Of a stretch of 42,992 bases of DNA, positions 7,924 through 16,475 are shown piece by piece. The position numbers and the translations under genes are program-made. The notes beneath the pieces are model-generated. The model did no database searches, was not told the DNA's origin, and saw only the letters and a program-made list of their open reading frames with translations. How positions within the stretch are numbered: the first letter of the stretch is position 1; each line of letters opens with the position of its first letter. Source of the stretch: Nocardiopsis sp. MG754419 (GTDB lineage Bacteria; Actinomycetota; Actinomycetes; Streptosporangiales; Streptosporangiaceae); the NCBI RefSeq assembly GCF_018207095.1, contig NZ_QOCZ01000035.1:1-42992 (forward strand), in the 5' to 3' direction.

Positions 7924-9315
7924 CTACCGTTCCTCGCCCGCCAACGCCGAGCCGATCTCGCGCAGACCCGCCAGGTCGTGCACGTCCTCCGCACGGGCGG
8001 CCACCTCCGTCACCCGGACCTTCGGGTGCGCGGACGACATCCGATCGCACAACAGACGTTCCCTCTCGCGCGTCCGCACACGTTCGGCGTGCAGGCGCAG
8101 AGCCGCCACGGCCAGGGGGTGCGAGTCCGCCAGGGACACGGCCGCCGCCGTCGCCCGCTCGGCGTCCAACTCCGCCCCCGGACCCGTCGGCAACGGATGC
8201 GTGCGGTTCACCACCAGTCCGGCGAGCGGCATCGAGTCCCGGTCCAACCGCTCCACGAAGAACGCGGCCTCCCGCATGGCGTCCGTGTCGGGCACCGCCA
8301 CCACCACGAAAGCGGTGCCCGGAGCGCGCAGGAGCCGGTAGGTGCGTTCGGCCCGTTCCTGGAACCCGCCGAACACCGTGTCGAAGGCGGCGACGAAGGA
8401 CCGCAGATCGTTCAGGAACTGTGTCCCCACGATCTTGCCGACCACGGAACCCACCACGTTCATGCCGGCTCCCAACAACCGGAACGCTCCGGAACCCGCA
8501 GGACTGAGGAAACGGATGAGCTTGCCGTCGAGGAAACGGCCGAGCCGCTTGGGCGCGTCCAGGAAGTCCAGGGCGGATCGGCTCGGCGGGGTGTCCACCA
8601 CGATGAGGTCCCAGTCGCCGGACTCGCGCAACTGCCCCAGCTTCTCCATCGCCATGTACTCCTGCGTGCCCGAGAAGCTCGTGGAGAGGGTCTGGTAGAA
8701 GGGGTTGGCCAGGATCTGGCGGGCCCGTTCCGGGTCGGCGTGTCGCCGCACGACCTCGTCGAAGGTCCGCTTCATGTCGAGCATCATCGCGTGCAGGCTG
8801 CCCGCGCGGTCGTCGCCACCGTGGGCACCGTCACCGGGGACCCCGTCGGGATCGTCCGTGTCGCCGCCCGAGCCGCCGACCGTGGCCGCGTCCTCGCCGG
8901 GACCGACCCGCGCGTCCTCGCCGTCCGGGTCCTCGGCATCCCGGTCACCGGGACCCCGTCCCTCGACATCCGGACGCCCCGAGTCCGGGTCCCCGCCGTC
9001 CCCGCCGGCCAGGGCGGGCCGTGGCAGCGGGACCGGGCGCGGGGTGTTGTCCAACTCCACCAGCCCGAGGGACTGGGCCAGACGTCGCGCCGGATCCACG
9101 GTGATCACCACCGCGCGTCGGCCCCGTTCCGCGGCGCGCAGCCCCAGCGCGGCGGCCGTGGTGGTCTTGCCGACCCCACCTGCCCCACAGCACACGACGA
9201 TCCGCGTCTTCGGGTCGTCCAGGAGCGCGTCCACGTCCATCCGTCGCGGTGCGGCGGTGTGCGTCCGGCGCGCCCCCGACGTGTCCGCTCGGTCCGTCCC
9301 CGCCTCGCCGTTCAC
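7924..9315 (-). CDS. Get3/ArsA-like ATPase, second subunit (Rv3680 type), with acidic insertion
   Basis: A 463-residue P-loop ATPase. The Walker A motif CGAGGVGKTT has Lys50 and is followed by VDPARRLAQSLG; VVDTPPSRSALDFLD carries the switch/Walker B region. In M. tuberculosis the Rv3679/Rv3680 pair forms a Get3-like complex (BagA/BagB) linked to glycerol use and stress tolerance; the bacterial client is unsettled. GTG 9315 overlaps the upstream partner's stop by 4 bases, indicating translational coupling. An unusual insertion of about 73 residues (about 101-173), almost entirely Asp, Gly, Pro, Glu and Arg, interrupts the domain just before the conserved LHAMMLDMKRTFDE segment. It is in frame and likely a disordered loop. 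Confidence 0.9.
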   Translation of the reverse strand: MNGEAGTDRADTSGARRTHTAAPRRMDVDALLDDPKTRIVVCCGAGGVGKTTTAAALGLRAAERGRRAVVITVDPARRLAQSLGLVELDNTPRPVPLPRPALAGGDGGDPDSGRPDVEGRGPGDRDAEDPDGEDARVGPGEDAATVGGSGGDTDDPDGVPGDGAHGGDDRAGSLHAMMLDMKRTFDEVVRRHADPERARQILANPFYQTLSTSFSGTQEYMAMEKLGQLRESGDWDLIVVDTPPSRSALDFLDAPKRLGRFLDGKLIRFLSPAGSGAFRLLGAGMNVVGSVVGKIVGTQFLNDLRSFVAAFDTVFGGFQERAERTYRLLRAPGTAFVVVAVPDTDAMREAAFFVERLDRDSMPLAGLVVNRTHPLPTGPGAELDAERATAAAVSLADSHPLAVAALRLHAERVRTRERERLLCDRMSSAHPKVRVTEVAARAEDVHDLAGLREIGSALAGEER

Positions 9316-10349
9316 CGACGCACCCCCTGTTCGGCCAGCCGGTCGGCCAGCACGGTCAACGCCGACCGGTCCATTCGGCCCTCTGCCCGGGGCAGCTCCA
9401 CCAGGGGATTCCCCAGGTCCGCCAATCCCGTGCGCACCCGTTCCTCCAACCGGTGGCGCAACGCGTAGGCGCGCACCTCACCGGCGAGGTCGGCGGACAG
9501 GCGTTCCGGATCGGCCAGCCCCGCGGACTTCAGTCCGTCGGCGAGCGCCACCTCGTCCAGGTCTCCGGCGACCGCCTCCGCGACGTCGGCCTCGTCGAGC
9601 AGGGGCGGACCGACCATGTTCACCAGGACGGCGCCGGTCCGCAGCCCCAACGCCTCGATCTCGGCGATGCCGTCGCGGGTCTCCTGCGCGGGCATCTCTT
9701 CGAGCAGTGTCACGAAGTGCACGCGGGTCAGCTCGGAGCGGATGACCGACATGACCCGGTCCGCGTGCGAGCGGATCGGACCCGTCCGGGCCAGGCCCGC
9801 GACCTCGGAGTTGACGTTGAGGAACCGGCCGATACGGCCGGTGGGCGGTGCGTCCATGACCACCGCGTCGTAGTGGTGCGGGCCGTCCGTGGCGCGCGGC
9901 CCGCCTTCGCGGCGTCGGACCGCCTCGGTGGCCTTGCCGGTCAGCAGCACGTCCCGCAGTCCCGGGGCGATGGTGGTCGCGAAGTCCACGGCGCCCATTT
10001 TGGTGAGGGCCTGCCCGGCCCGCCGCATCCCGTAGAACAGCTCCAGGTACTCCAGCAGTGCCGCCTCGGCGTCGGCCGCCAACACCGACACCGACCCCCC
10101 GCCCGGGACGGACAGCATCCGACGTTCCTCGTACGGCAAGGGCCCGCTGCCGAGCAGAGACGCCACCCCCTGCCGGCCCTCCACCTCCAACAGCAGTACC
10201 CGTCCGCCGTCCGCCGCCAGGGCCAGCGCCAACGCTGTGGCCGCGGTCGTCTTCCCGGTGCCGCCCTTGCCCGTCACGATGTGCAGTCGGGCTCCGGCGA
10301 ACGCTTCTCCTGGGCCGCCGCCACGCGGGCCGTGCTCACGCTCGTTCAC
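9312..10349 (-). CDS. Get3/ArsA-like ATPase, first subunit (Rv3679 type)
   Basis: About 345 residues from GTG 10349 (VNEREHGP...); a further in-frame GTG at 10406 would add 19 poorly conserved residues. The deviant Walker A is GKGGTGKTTAAT, then LLLEVEGRQGVASLL. VVMDAPPTGRIGRFLNV carries the switch region. Together with the downstream gene it forms a two-gene operon with a 4-base overlap. Both subunits lack an obvious membrane segment and are expected in the cytosol. There is no arsenite transporter nearby, so an arsenic-efflux role is unlikely. Position beside wblA agrees with the mycobacterial Rv3679-Rv3681c order. Confidence 0.9.
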   Translation of the reverse strand: MNEREHGPRGGGPGEAFAGARLHIVTGKGGTGKTTAATALALALAADGGRVLLLEVEGRQGVASLLGSGPLPYEERRMLSVPGGGSVSVLAADAEAALLEYLELFYGMRRAGQALTKMGAVDFATTIAPGLRDVLLTGKATEAVRRREGGPRATDGPHHYDAVVMDAPPTGRIGRFLNVNSEVAGLARTGPIRSHADRVMSVIRSELTRVHFVTLLEEMPAQETRDGIAEIEALGLRTGAVLVNMVGPPLLDEADVAEAVAGDLDEVALADGLKSAGLADPERLSADLAGEVRAYALRHRLEERVRTGLADLGNPLVELPRAEGRMDRSALTVLADRLAEQGVRR

Positions 10350-10495
10350 CCCACGGAGTCTATGTGCGGCCCACCGACGTGGTCGGGTGCAGGGTGGGCC
10401 CTTCACCTGGCCTGCGGGGTGGGCACGGGTGAGTAAGGTGGCGGCGTTGAAGGGCGGTTCTTCGAGCCGCCGGTGATCGAGAGGGGTAGAGCCGG

Positions 10496-10669
10496 ATGAC
10501 CAAGTGGGAGTACCAGAGCGTCGCGTTGCTGTCGCACGCCACCAAGCAGATCCTCGACGGGTGGGGCGAGGACGGCTGGGAGCTCGTCAGCGTCGTCCCC
10601 GCGCCGCTTCCCGAGGGTGCCGACCCGCGTAACCAGCAGTACGTGGCCTACATGAAGCGGGCCAAGTAG
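10496..10669 (+). CDS. DUF4177-type small protein
   Basis: A 57-residue protein, MTKWEYQSV...; too short to be picked up by length-limited ORF finding. WEY at the start and the central GWGEDGWELVSVVP are the hallmarks of the DUF4177 family, whose function is unknown. A GAGAGGGG-like ribosome-binding sequence lies 6-16 bases upstream of ATG 10496. Its TAG at 10667-10669 directly abuts the ATG of ridA, so the two are certainly co-transcribed and likely coupled. A small ORF of this kind is conserved at this place in mycobacteria, beside the RidA gene. Confidence 0.88.
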   Translation: MTKWEYQSVALLSHATKQILDGWGEDGWELVSVVPAPLPEGADPRNQQYVAYMKRAK

Positions 10670-11131
10670 ATGGCCACCCCCGAGGAGCGCCTCGCCGAGC
10701 TGGGGCTCACCCTGCCCGAGGTGGTGCCCCCCGTCGCCACGTACCGCCCCGCCGTCCGCAGCGGTGACCACGTGTACGTCTCCGGTCAGCTGCCCTTCGT
10801 GGAGGGCAGGCTGCCGACCACGGGCAAGGTGGGCGCCGAGGTCGACGCGCAGACCGCCCAGGACCTGGCCGCCGTGTGCGCGCTCAACGCCATCGCCGCG
10901 GTGTACGCCGAGATCGGCGACCTGTCCAAGGTCGTGCGGATCGTCAAGGTCGGCGGGTTCGTCGCCTCCATCCCCGACTTCACCGGCCAGCCCGGGGTGA
11001 TCAACGGTGCCAGCGAACTCCTCGGCAAGGTGTTCGGCGAGGCCGGGGTGCACGCCCGCGCCGCCGTGGGGGTGGCGGCCCTGCCGCTGGACGCCCCGGT
11101 CGAGGTTGACATGATCGTCGAGGTCCGCTGA
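10670..11131 (+). CDS. ridA: RidA/YjgF/YER057c family protein
   Basis: A 153-residue member of the Rid family, which hydrolyses reactive enamine/imine intermediates released by PLP enzymes. Visible family features include the N-terminal LAELGLTLPE, YRPAVRSGDHVYVSGQLPF, and the C-terminal ARAAVGVAALPLDAPVEVDMIVEV. The catalytic arginine in IPR-type archetypes corresponds here to the ARAAVGVAALP segment, so this may be one of the Rid subfamilies with altered chemistry. The start is immediate to the preceding DUF4177 stop. M. tuberculosis Rv3678c is the positional counterpart. Confidence 0.85.
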   Translation: MATPEERLAELGLTLPEVVPPVATYRPAVRSGDHVYVSGQLPFVEGRLPTTGKVGAEVDAQTAQDLAAVCALNAIAAVYAEIGDLSKVVRIVKVGGFVASIPDFTGQPGVINGASELLGKVFGEAGVHARAAVGVAALPLDAPVEVDMIVEVR

Positions 11132-11207
11132 GCGACCCGGGGACGTTTCCGGCTCCGGTACGAGCGTGGGCCGTGGCGCGGCTTTCGCGAACGACAGGAG
11201 TGCCCCG

Positions 11208-12047
11208 ATGACCGAGAACGACGTCGTGGCCCAGGCCCGACCCGCCGCCACCGTGATGCTGTTGCGTCCGGTTGTGGACACCGCGGGCGCTCCGGAGGGG
11301 CGGCCCATGGAGGTCCTGCTCATGCGCAGGGTCCCCTCCATGGGCTTCGCCCCGGGCGCCTACGTCTTCCCCGGTGGGTTGGTCGACGAGCGCGACGCCG
11401 ACGGTGACCTGCCCTGGACCGGCCCGAGCCCCCGCGACTGGGCGGGGATCCTCGGCGTCGACGTGCCGATGGCCCGCGCCCTGGTGTGCGCCGCGGTCCG
11501 GGAGACCTTCGAGGAGACCGGAGTGCTCCTGGCCGGTGAGCCGGGGCACGCCGGTGACACCGGCCTCACGCTGGACACCTCTGGCGAGGACTGGGAGCGG
11601 GATCGACTCGACCTCATCGACCATGCGTGTTCGTTCACCGAGGTCCTGTCCCGGCGGGGTCTGGTGCTGCGGTCGGAATGGTTGCGCGCCTGGTCGCGGT
11701 GGGTCACCCCCACGCGGCAGCCGCGCCGTTACGACACCTGGTTCTTCACCGCCGAACTGCCTCCCGGGCAGTCGCCCCGGGACGTCGGTGGCGAGGCCGA
11801 CCACAGCCGGTGGGTCGACCCCGGAGTGGTCGCCCCCGAGTGGGAGGCGGGGCGGATGCCGATGCTCCCGCCCACCGTCATCGCTTGCGCGGAGCTGGCC
11901 GACCGTCGCACTCTCGAAGGTGTACGCGATGCCAGACGGGATATCGTTCCCATCGAACCGGACGTTCGAAAGATCGATGGTCGGCTCCGTGTCGTCGCCC
12001 CTGACGGCAGGGACTTCCCACTTCCCCACACCGACCCGACGCCCTGA
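11208..12047 (+). CDS. Nudix hydrolase
   Basis: A 279-residue protein from ATG 11208, with CAGGAG at a good distance upstream. The Nudix region has YVFPGGLVDERD, then an insertion of about 35 residues, then VRETFEETGVLL, the REtxxEEtG core. Such a split box is typical of larger actinobacterial Nudix proteins and of human NUDT19-like acyl-CoA diphosphatases. Earlier residues VLLMRRVPSMGFAPGAYVFPGG fit that group. The C-terminal third is mostly acidic with WVDPGVVAPEWEAGR. It follows ridA on the same strand after 76 bases. The substrate cannot be decided from sequence. Confidence 0.87.
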   Translation: MTENDVVAQARPAATVMLLRPVVDTAGAPEGRPMEVLLMRRVPSMGFAPGAYVFPGGLVDERDADGDLPWTGPSPRDWAGILGVDVPMARALVCAAVRETFEETGVLLAGEPGHAGDTGLTLDTSGEDWERDRLDLIDHACSFTEVLSRRGLVLRSEWLRAWSRWVTPTRQPRRYDTWFFTAELPPGQSPRDVGGEADHSRWVDPGVVAPEWEAGRMPMLPPTVIACAELADRRTLEGVRDARRDIVPIEPDVRKIDGRLRVVAPDGRDFPLPHTDPTP

Positions 12048-12193
12048 GAACGACGTCGTGGGATCTTCGGATCATGACGAACACGGTGGGACCGTTCGAC
12101 GGTACGGGTCGCCCCCAGGCGGATAGGTAACCCACCATGTCCCCTCGGCCATCCTTCAGATCAGTCCGGTTCCGGCGAGCGAAGCGAGGTGTG

Positions 12194-13000
12194 ATGAGGA
12201 TCGACGGTTCCGGGACGCTGCGCGCGGGATGCGTGCTGTGCCCCAACCCAGGCCCGATGACCTTGGAGGGGACCAACACCTGGATCCTGCGGGAACCGGG
12301 TGCGCGCGGGGTCGTGGTCGTCGACCCCGGCCCCCACGACGAGCGACACCTTGAGCGGGTGGCGCGCACCGTGCAGGAGCAGGGCGCACAGGTGCAGATG
12401 ACACTGGTGACGCACCGGCACTTCGACCACACCGAGGGGTCCCGCTACTTCTCCGAGCTCACCGGAGCTCCGGTGCACGCGGTCGACCCGGAGATGCGGG
12501 TCGGCGGGGCCGGCCTGGAGGACGGTCAGGTGATCGACGCCGACGGTCTCCTGATCCGCGTCATCGCCACCCCCGGGCACACCGACGACTCGGTCTGCTT
12601 CCTGCTGGAGGCCGACAACGCGCTGCTCACCGGGGACACCATCCTGGGGCACGGCACCACGGTGATCGACGGAGACGACGGACTGGCCCCCTACATGGAC
12701 TCGCTCTACCGTCTGCGCGCCCTGGTCGAGGAGTACCGGGTACGGACGCTCCTGCCGGGGCACGGTCCGATCCTCACCTCGCCGTCGGCGGCCCTGGACT
12801 CCTACATCGACCACCGGGAGTCACGCCTGGAGCAGATCCGCGGCGCGGTGGGGGCCGGCCTCACCACGGTGGAGGAGATCATCGATCGGGTCTACCCGGA
12901 CATCGTCCTGAGCGTGCGCCCCGCCGCGGCCTCCTCGGTACGGGCACAGCTGCGGTACCTGGCGGTGCGGGGCGAACTTCCCCAGGGCATCGAGAGCTGA
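12194..13000 (+). CDS. Metallo-beta-lactamase-fold hydrolase (Rv3677c / LACTB2-like)
   Basis: A 268-residue protein if started at ATG 12194; ATG 12137 would add 19 residues whose codons show poor third-position bias. The N-terminal CPNPGPMTLEGTNTWIL is characteristic of the LACTB2-like subgroup. Metal ligands: THRHFDHTEG (HxHxDH), ATPGHTDDS, LTGDTILGHGT and a C-terminal LLPGHGP. The C-terminal winged-helix-like part contains TTVEEIIDRVYPD. LACTB2 relatives are endoribonucleases, but many are only annotated as hydrolases. It is cytosolic and lies just upstream of crp, as in M. tuberculosis. Confidence 0.88.
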   Translation: MRIDGSGTLRAGCVLCPNPGPMTLEGTNTWILREPGARGVVVVDPGPHDERHLERVARTVQEQGAQVQMTLVTHRHFDHTEGSRYFSELTGAPVHAVDPEMRVGGAGLEDGQVIDADGLLIRVIATPGHTDDSVCFLLEADNALLTGDTILGHGTTVIDGDDGLAPYMDSLYRLRALVEEYRVRTLLPGHGPILTSPSAALDSYIDHRESRLEQIRGAVGAGLTTVEEIIDRVYPDIVLSVRPAAASSVRAQLRYLAVRGELPQGIES

Positions 13001-13583
13001 GTCGTGGTCGGGTCGGGGGCGTGCCCACGCCGCCCGGCCCGCCTTCGACCTCCGGCGTGTCCGACCGTCCACGGGAGGGACCGGCCGTCGGGCCGGTCGC
13101 CCGGAGCGCCGTGCCTTGTGCGGGGGCGCAGGGACCGCCCGCGACCTCCCTGCGCCGCGGGGGAGCCCCTGCGTTCCGCCGGGTGGGTGCCGCTCCACGG
13201 GTCCGTCCACAGCCCGAGCATCCGCCCTGGTGGCGCCTTCGCCGCTCGCGTAGCGTCGATCTCGGGGGGACCTCCCACCCCGGAGACCCCGTGCTGCCCG
13301 AAACCCGCCACACGGGTCTCACGCTCAACGGCCGCCTCCCCAATCCCACCCGGCCGAGCCCTCCGCACGGGCCTTCGTGTGTCCCCCGTGGCCTTGCACG
13401 GCCCCATCACGGCCGAGCCCTCGCCAGGACGGACCGAACAGCCCTCAGGGCCCCCGACCCCCGCACGCGGCGTCCGACGGCGTCCCACGGCGCTCCCACG
13501 GCGGCGCGAACACCTCCCACACAGCGCTGCGGCCGCCACCCCGGAGGGCGACGGCCGCACAGCATGCGCGTGATCTTGTTCGT
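13001..13583. other. Empty intergenic region between the MBL-fold gene and crp
   Basis: About 0.58 kb without a gene I can support. Overlapping open frames on both strands are low-complexity products of high GC. Convergent genes flank it; the only structure noted is the hairpin at 13528-13559. Confidence 0.55.
13528..13559 (-). terminator. Candidate terminator downstream of crp
   Basis: An 8-bp perfect stem TGCGGCCG/CGGCCGCA (13528-13535 and 13552-13559) closes a 16-base loop about 25 bases after the crp stop at 13584. Loop size and the lack of a T tract make it moderate evidence. Confidence 0.4.
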
Positions 13584-14267
13584 CTAGCGGGCGCGGCGGC
13601 GCATCCGCTCGACGTCCAGCAGCACCACGGCCTTGGCCTCGATACGCAGCCAACCGCGCAGGGCGAACTCGGCGAGGGCCTTGTTGACCGTCTCACGGGA
13701 GGCGCCGACCAGCTGGGCGAGCTCCTCCTGGGTGAGGTCGTGGTGGACGTGCAGTCCGTCCTCGCCCTCCTTGCCGAACTTGTCGGCGAGTTCGAGCAGG
13801 GCCTTGGCGACGCGACCGGGCACGTCGGTGAAGACCAGGTCGGCCATCACGTCGTTGGTGCGGCGCAGCCGTGCGGCCAGCGACTTGAGCAGCTGCAGAC
13901 CCACCTGCGGGCGGCTGGACAGGAACGGCCGCAGGTCGTCGTGGCCCAGACCCGCCAGCACGGAGTCGGTGACGGCCACGGCGCTCGCGGTGCGCGGGCG
14001 CGGGTCGAACAGGGACAGTTCACCGAACATCTCGCTGGGGCCGAGCACGCCCAGCAGATTCTCGCGGCCGTCGACGGCCGTGCGGGTCAGCTTCACCTTC
14101 CCGCTGAGGATGACGTACAGGCGGTCGCCCTCGTCACCCTCGTTGAACAGGGTCTGACCGCGGCCGAGACGCACCTCGTTCACCGAGGAGCGGAGCGCGG
14201 CCGTGTCCTCCTCGTCCAGCGCCTCGAACAGAGGAGCCTTCCGGAGCACCTCGTTGATCTCGTCCAC
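13584..14267 (-). CDS. crp: Crp/Fnr family transcription regulator (Rv3676 CRP orthologue)
   Basis: A 227-residue cyclic-nucleotide-responsive regulator. The N-terminal cNMP domain has GDRLYVILSGKVKL and the phosphate-binding cassette FGELSLFDPRPRTASAVAV. A long dimer helix follows, then the HTH LTQEELAQLVGASRETVNKAL. Essentially the whole C-terminal half matches what I know of M. tuberculosis CRP. In Streptomyces the orthologue controls germination and secondary metabolism. The start is GTG 14267 with AGGAGG 5 bases upstream. A CRP-type palindrome lies 30 bases upstream of the start, suggesting autoregulation. It is divergent from nth, as in other actinobacteria. Confidence 0.95.
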   Translation of the reverse strand: MDEINEVLRKAPLFEALDEEDTAALRSSVNEVRLGRGQTLFNEGDEGDRLYVILSGKVKLTRTAVDGRENLLGVLGPSEMFGELSLFDPRPRTASAVAVTDSVLAGLGHDDLRPFLSSRPQVGLQLLKSLAARLRRTNDVMADLVFTDVPGRVAKALLELADKFGKEGEDGLHVHHDLTQEELAQLVGASRETVNKALAEFALRGWLRIEAKAVVLLDVERMRRRAR

Positions 14268-14296
14268 ACGTCCTCCTAAAACCTGACCGTCAACAG

Positions 14297-14312
14297 TGTG
14301 ACGTATATCGCA
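14297..14312. promoter_or_regulatory. Candidate CRP operator upstream of crp
   Basis: TGTGACGTATATCGCA fits the TGTGA-N6-TCACA palindrome with one mismatch. It lies 30 bp upstream of the crp start codon in the crp-nth divergent region. This is a natural place for autoregulation and possibly control of nth. Confidence 0.55.
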
Positions 14313-14539
14313 ACCGGGTGTGAAACCAGGTCGTTACCTCGGCTTGTCCGCCGGGAGACGACGCGCCCACAACAGCCGACGTCAGCCCATACGATCTTAG
14401 TCGCCGTCCGCCCGTACCAAGGCGATCCGCGCCGTACGACCGGGACATTGGTCGCATAATCCCTGCTATGGGCCGCATCGTCGGTGCGTCATCGGACCCG
14501 GTGATCCCGGGCCTACCCCCGCGGGAGGACGCCTACCCT

Positions 14540-15289
14540 GTGACGATGCCTCGTGACACCCCAGACGCGCCCGCGCAGGAGCCCACGCCCACCGGCGAGA
14601 GCCGGACGGCGCTGGTCCGCCGCGCCCGGAAGATGTACCGGGAGCTCTCCGAGCTCTATCCGGACGCCCACGCCGAACTGAACTTCACCACGCCGCTGGA
14701 GCTCCTGGTCGCGACGATCCTGTCGGCGCAGTGCACCGACAAGCGGGTCAACCAGGTCACTCCGGCGCTCTTCGCGCGCTACCCGGACGCCGAGGCCTAC
14801 GCGTCGGCCGTGCGCGAGGAGTTGGAGGAGATGATCCGTCCGACGGGGTTCTTCCGCGCCAAGACCAACAGCCTGATCGGGCTCGGCCAGGCCTTGTGCG
14901 AACGACACGGAGGCGAGGTTCCTGGAAACCTCGCCGACCTGGTCAAACTACCCGGTGTGGGACGAAAAACCGCAAACGTACTGCTCGGTAACGCCTTCGA
15001 TGTGCCGGGGATCACGGTCGATACCCATTTCGGGCGACTCGTCCGGCGGTTCGGGTGGACCACGGAAGAGGACCCGGTCAAGGTCGAGCACGCCGTCGGC
15101 GCGCTCTTCCCCCGCAAGGACTGGACGATGCTGTCCCACCGTGTGGTCTGGCACGGCCGTCGCGTCTGCCACGCGCGCCGGCCCGCCTGTGGAGCCTGTG
15201 CCGTGGCGCGATGGTGCCCGTCCTTCGGTGAGGGCCCCACGGACCCCGAGACCGCCGAGAAACTGCTCCGCATGCGCTCGTTCGCCTGA
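14540..15289 (+). CDS. nth: Endonuclease III (DNA glycosylase/AP lyase)
   Basis: About 249 residues. Removes oxidised pyrimidines in base excision repair. Catalytic Lys143 in the helix-hairpin-helix [10 protein letters not shown] and Asp161 in VDTHFGRL are present. The C-terminal [4Fe-4S] site is C-X6-C-X2-C-X5-C ([17 protein letters not shown]). I prefer GTG 14540, with GGGAGGA 10 bases upstream. ATG 14546 is also possible, and ATG 14468, which follows a CATAAT -10-like box by 7 bases and would be leaderless, cannot be excluded. It is divergent from crp as in M. tuberculosis (Rv3674c). Confidence 0.93.
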   Translation: MTMPRDTPDAPAQEPTPTGESRTALVRRARKMYRELSELYPDAHAELNFTTPLELLVATILSAQCTDKRVNQVTPALFARYPDAEAYASAVREELEEMIRPTGFFRAKTNSLIGLGQALCERHGGEVPGNLADLVKLPGVGRKTANVLLGNAFDVPGITVDTHFGRLVRRFGWTTEEDPVKVEHAVGALFPRKDWTMLSHRVVWHGRRVCHARRPACGACAVARWCPSFGEGPTDPETAEKLLRMRSFA

Positions 15290-15795
15290 GCGCGACCGCT
15301 CTGTGCGGCCGTCGCGGCCCGCACCGTCCGGCCGACCGTCGGCCCCGGCCGGACGGATCGTCGCGGAACGCCCTCGTGCCGCAGGGGTCGTCGACGGCGG
15401 GCCTGAACGGGTCTCGTCCGACGAGGGCCGTCGATGGGGTCGCGCGCCCCGAGGCCCGATCGCCGAAGCCGCCGACGCCGTGACGGTGCCGGCCACGGGG
15501 CCGCCTCGCTGCGTTTGCGCGGCCCGGTGCAGGGGAAGTGGTCGGCGACGGTTTGTACTCTGATCACGTGAGTGTGCACACATCGGCTCCAGGGGAGGGC
15601 CCAGAGGCGGTTCGATCGTGTGCCCCGAGACCTCACGCACCGTGATGGGGTCCGGACGATCCCACCACCAGACGACCGGCCGGGACACCCGCGGGCGGCT
15701 ACGGCCCCGGCGGATTCCCGCGACGCGCGAACCATGAGGCGTGCTCGCCCCGGCCACAGACGACGGCGCGACGACCCCCGGAACAGGTTCCACCC
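15290..15795. other. Intergenic region where a thioredoxin-like gene would be expected
   Basis: About 0.5 kb between nth and the Nudix gene. In M. tuberculosis this interval carries a membrane thioredoxin-like gene (Rv3673c). Here I find no WCxxC motif or signal peptide in the available frames. It contains one strong hairpin (15324-15356) and, near 15550-15580, a less GC-rich stretch that may hold the promoter of the Nudix-marP unit. Confidence 0.5.
15324..15356 (+). terminator. Terminator hairpin after nth
   Basis: A perfect 10-bp stem CCGTCCGGCC/GGCCGGACGG (15324-15333, 15347-15356) with a 13-base loop, 35 bases after the nth stop codon. Confidence 0.6.
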
Positions 15796-16449
15796 ATGAA
15801 CTCGACCCCGCTCTGGCTGTCCGCCCTCGCGGACGCCGCCCGGACCATGCCGGTGCCCGCACCGATGCGCCCGCCGGCACAGGGAGGTCGCGAGTCGGCC
15901 GTCCTCATCCTGTTCGGTGAGACCGACCGCGGACCCGACCTGCTGCTCATCCAGCGCAGGGACGGGCTCCGCCGGCACCCCGGCCAGCCCGCCTTCCCCG
16001 GGGGAAGGATCGAACCCACCGACCCCTCGCCCGAGGCCGCCGCCCTGCGCGAGGCGGAGGAGGAGACCGGGGCGGTCCCCGCGGGCATCGACATCGTGGG
16101 CCGACTGCCGGAGCTCTACCTGAGCTTCAGCGACTTCCGCGTCGCCCCCGTCCTCGGCTGGTGGCGCGAACCCTCCGAGGTGCGGGCCGCCGACACCGGC
16201 GAGGTGGCCGCGGTCTCCCGCGTGCCCATCGCCGACCTCGTCGACCCGGCCAACCGGGTCAAGGTGCGCTATGGCGACGGACCGATGTGGGGCCCGGGCT
16301 TCCGGGTCGACGACATGCTCGTGTGGGGCTTCACCGGAAAGATCATCGACAGCCTGCTCGCGCTCGGTGGATGGGAACTTCCGTGGCGTGAACGTGGTCT
16401 CACCGAGGAGTTCGAAGCCACCCCGCAGGGACTGCGCCCGGTCGGGTAA
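15796..16449 (+). CDS. Nudix hydrolase, CoA-pyrophosphatase-like (Rv3672c type)
   Basis: A 217-residue protein. The UPF0035/NudL signature LLIQRRDGLRRHPGQPAFPGG directly precedes the Nudix box GGRIEPTDPSPEAAALREAEEETG. This combination marks hydrolases that cleave CoA and its derivatives to phosphopantetheine and 3',5'-ADP. The C-terminus continues with LPELYLSFSDFRVAPVLGWW and the trailing WGFTGKII typical of the group. It lies 26 bases upstream of the MarP-like protease gene and is probably in its operon, as in M. tuberculosis. The start is ATG 15796 with a modest upstream GGAACAGG. Confidence 0.9.
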   Translation: MNSTPLWLSALADAARTMPVPAPMRPPAQGGRESAVLILFGETDRGPDLLLIQRRDGLRRHPGQPAFPGGRIEPTDPSPEAAALREAEEETGAVPAGIDIVGRLPELYLSFSDFRVAPVLGWWREPSEVRAADTGEVAAVSRVPIADLVDPANRVKVRYGDGPMWGPGFRVDDMLVWGFTGKIIDSLLALGGWELPWRERGLTEEFEATPQGLRPVG

Positions 16450-16475
16450 CCGCTCACCTTTTTTGGAGGACAACC

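Noticed and set aside
9312..10349. Arsenite efflux ATPase (ArsA proper)
   Set aside because: No ArsB, ArsR or ArsD nearby and the gene context is that of the mycobacterial Get3-like pair.
7978..10436. Two long + frames opposite the ArsA-like ATPases
   Set aside because: Antisense shadows of the two P-loop ATPases; no start signals.
13004..13587. Several frames of about 190 residues between the MBL-fold gene and crp
   Set aside because: Proline/arginine-rich, overlapping in different frames, no ribosome-binding site or motif.
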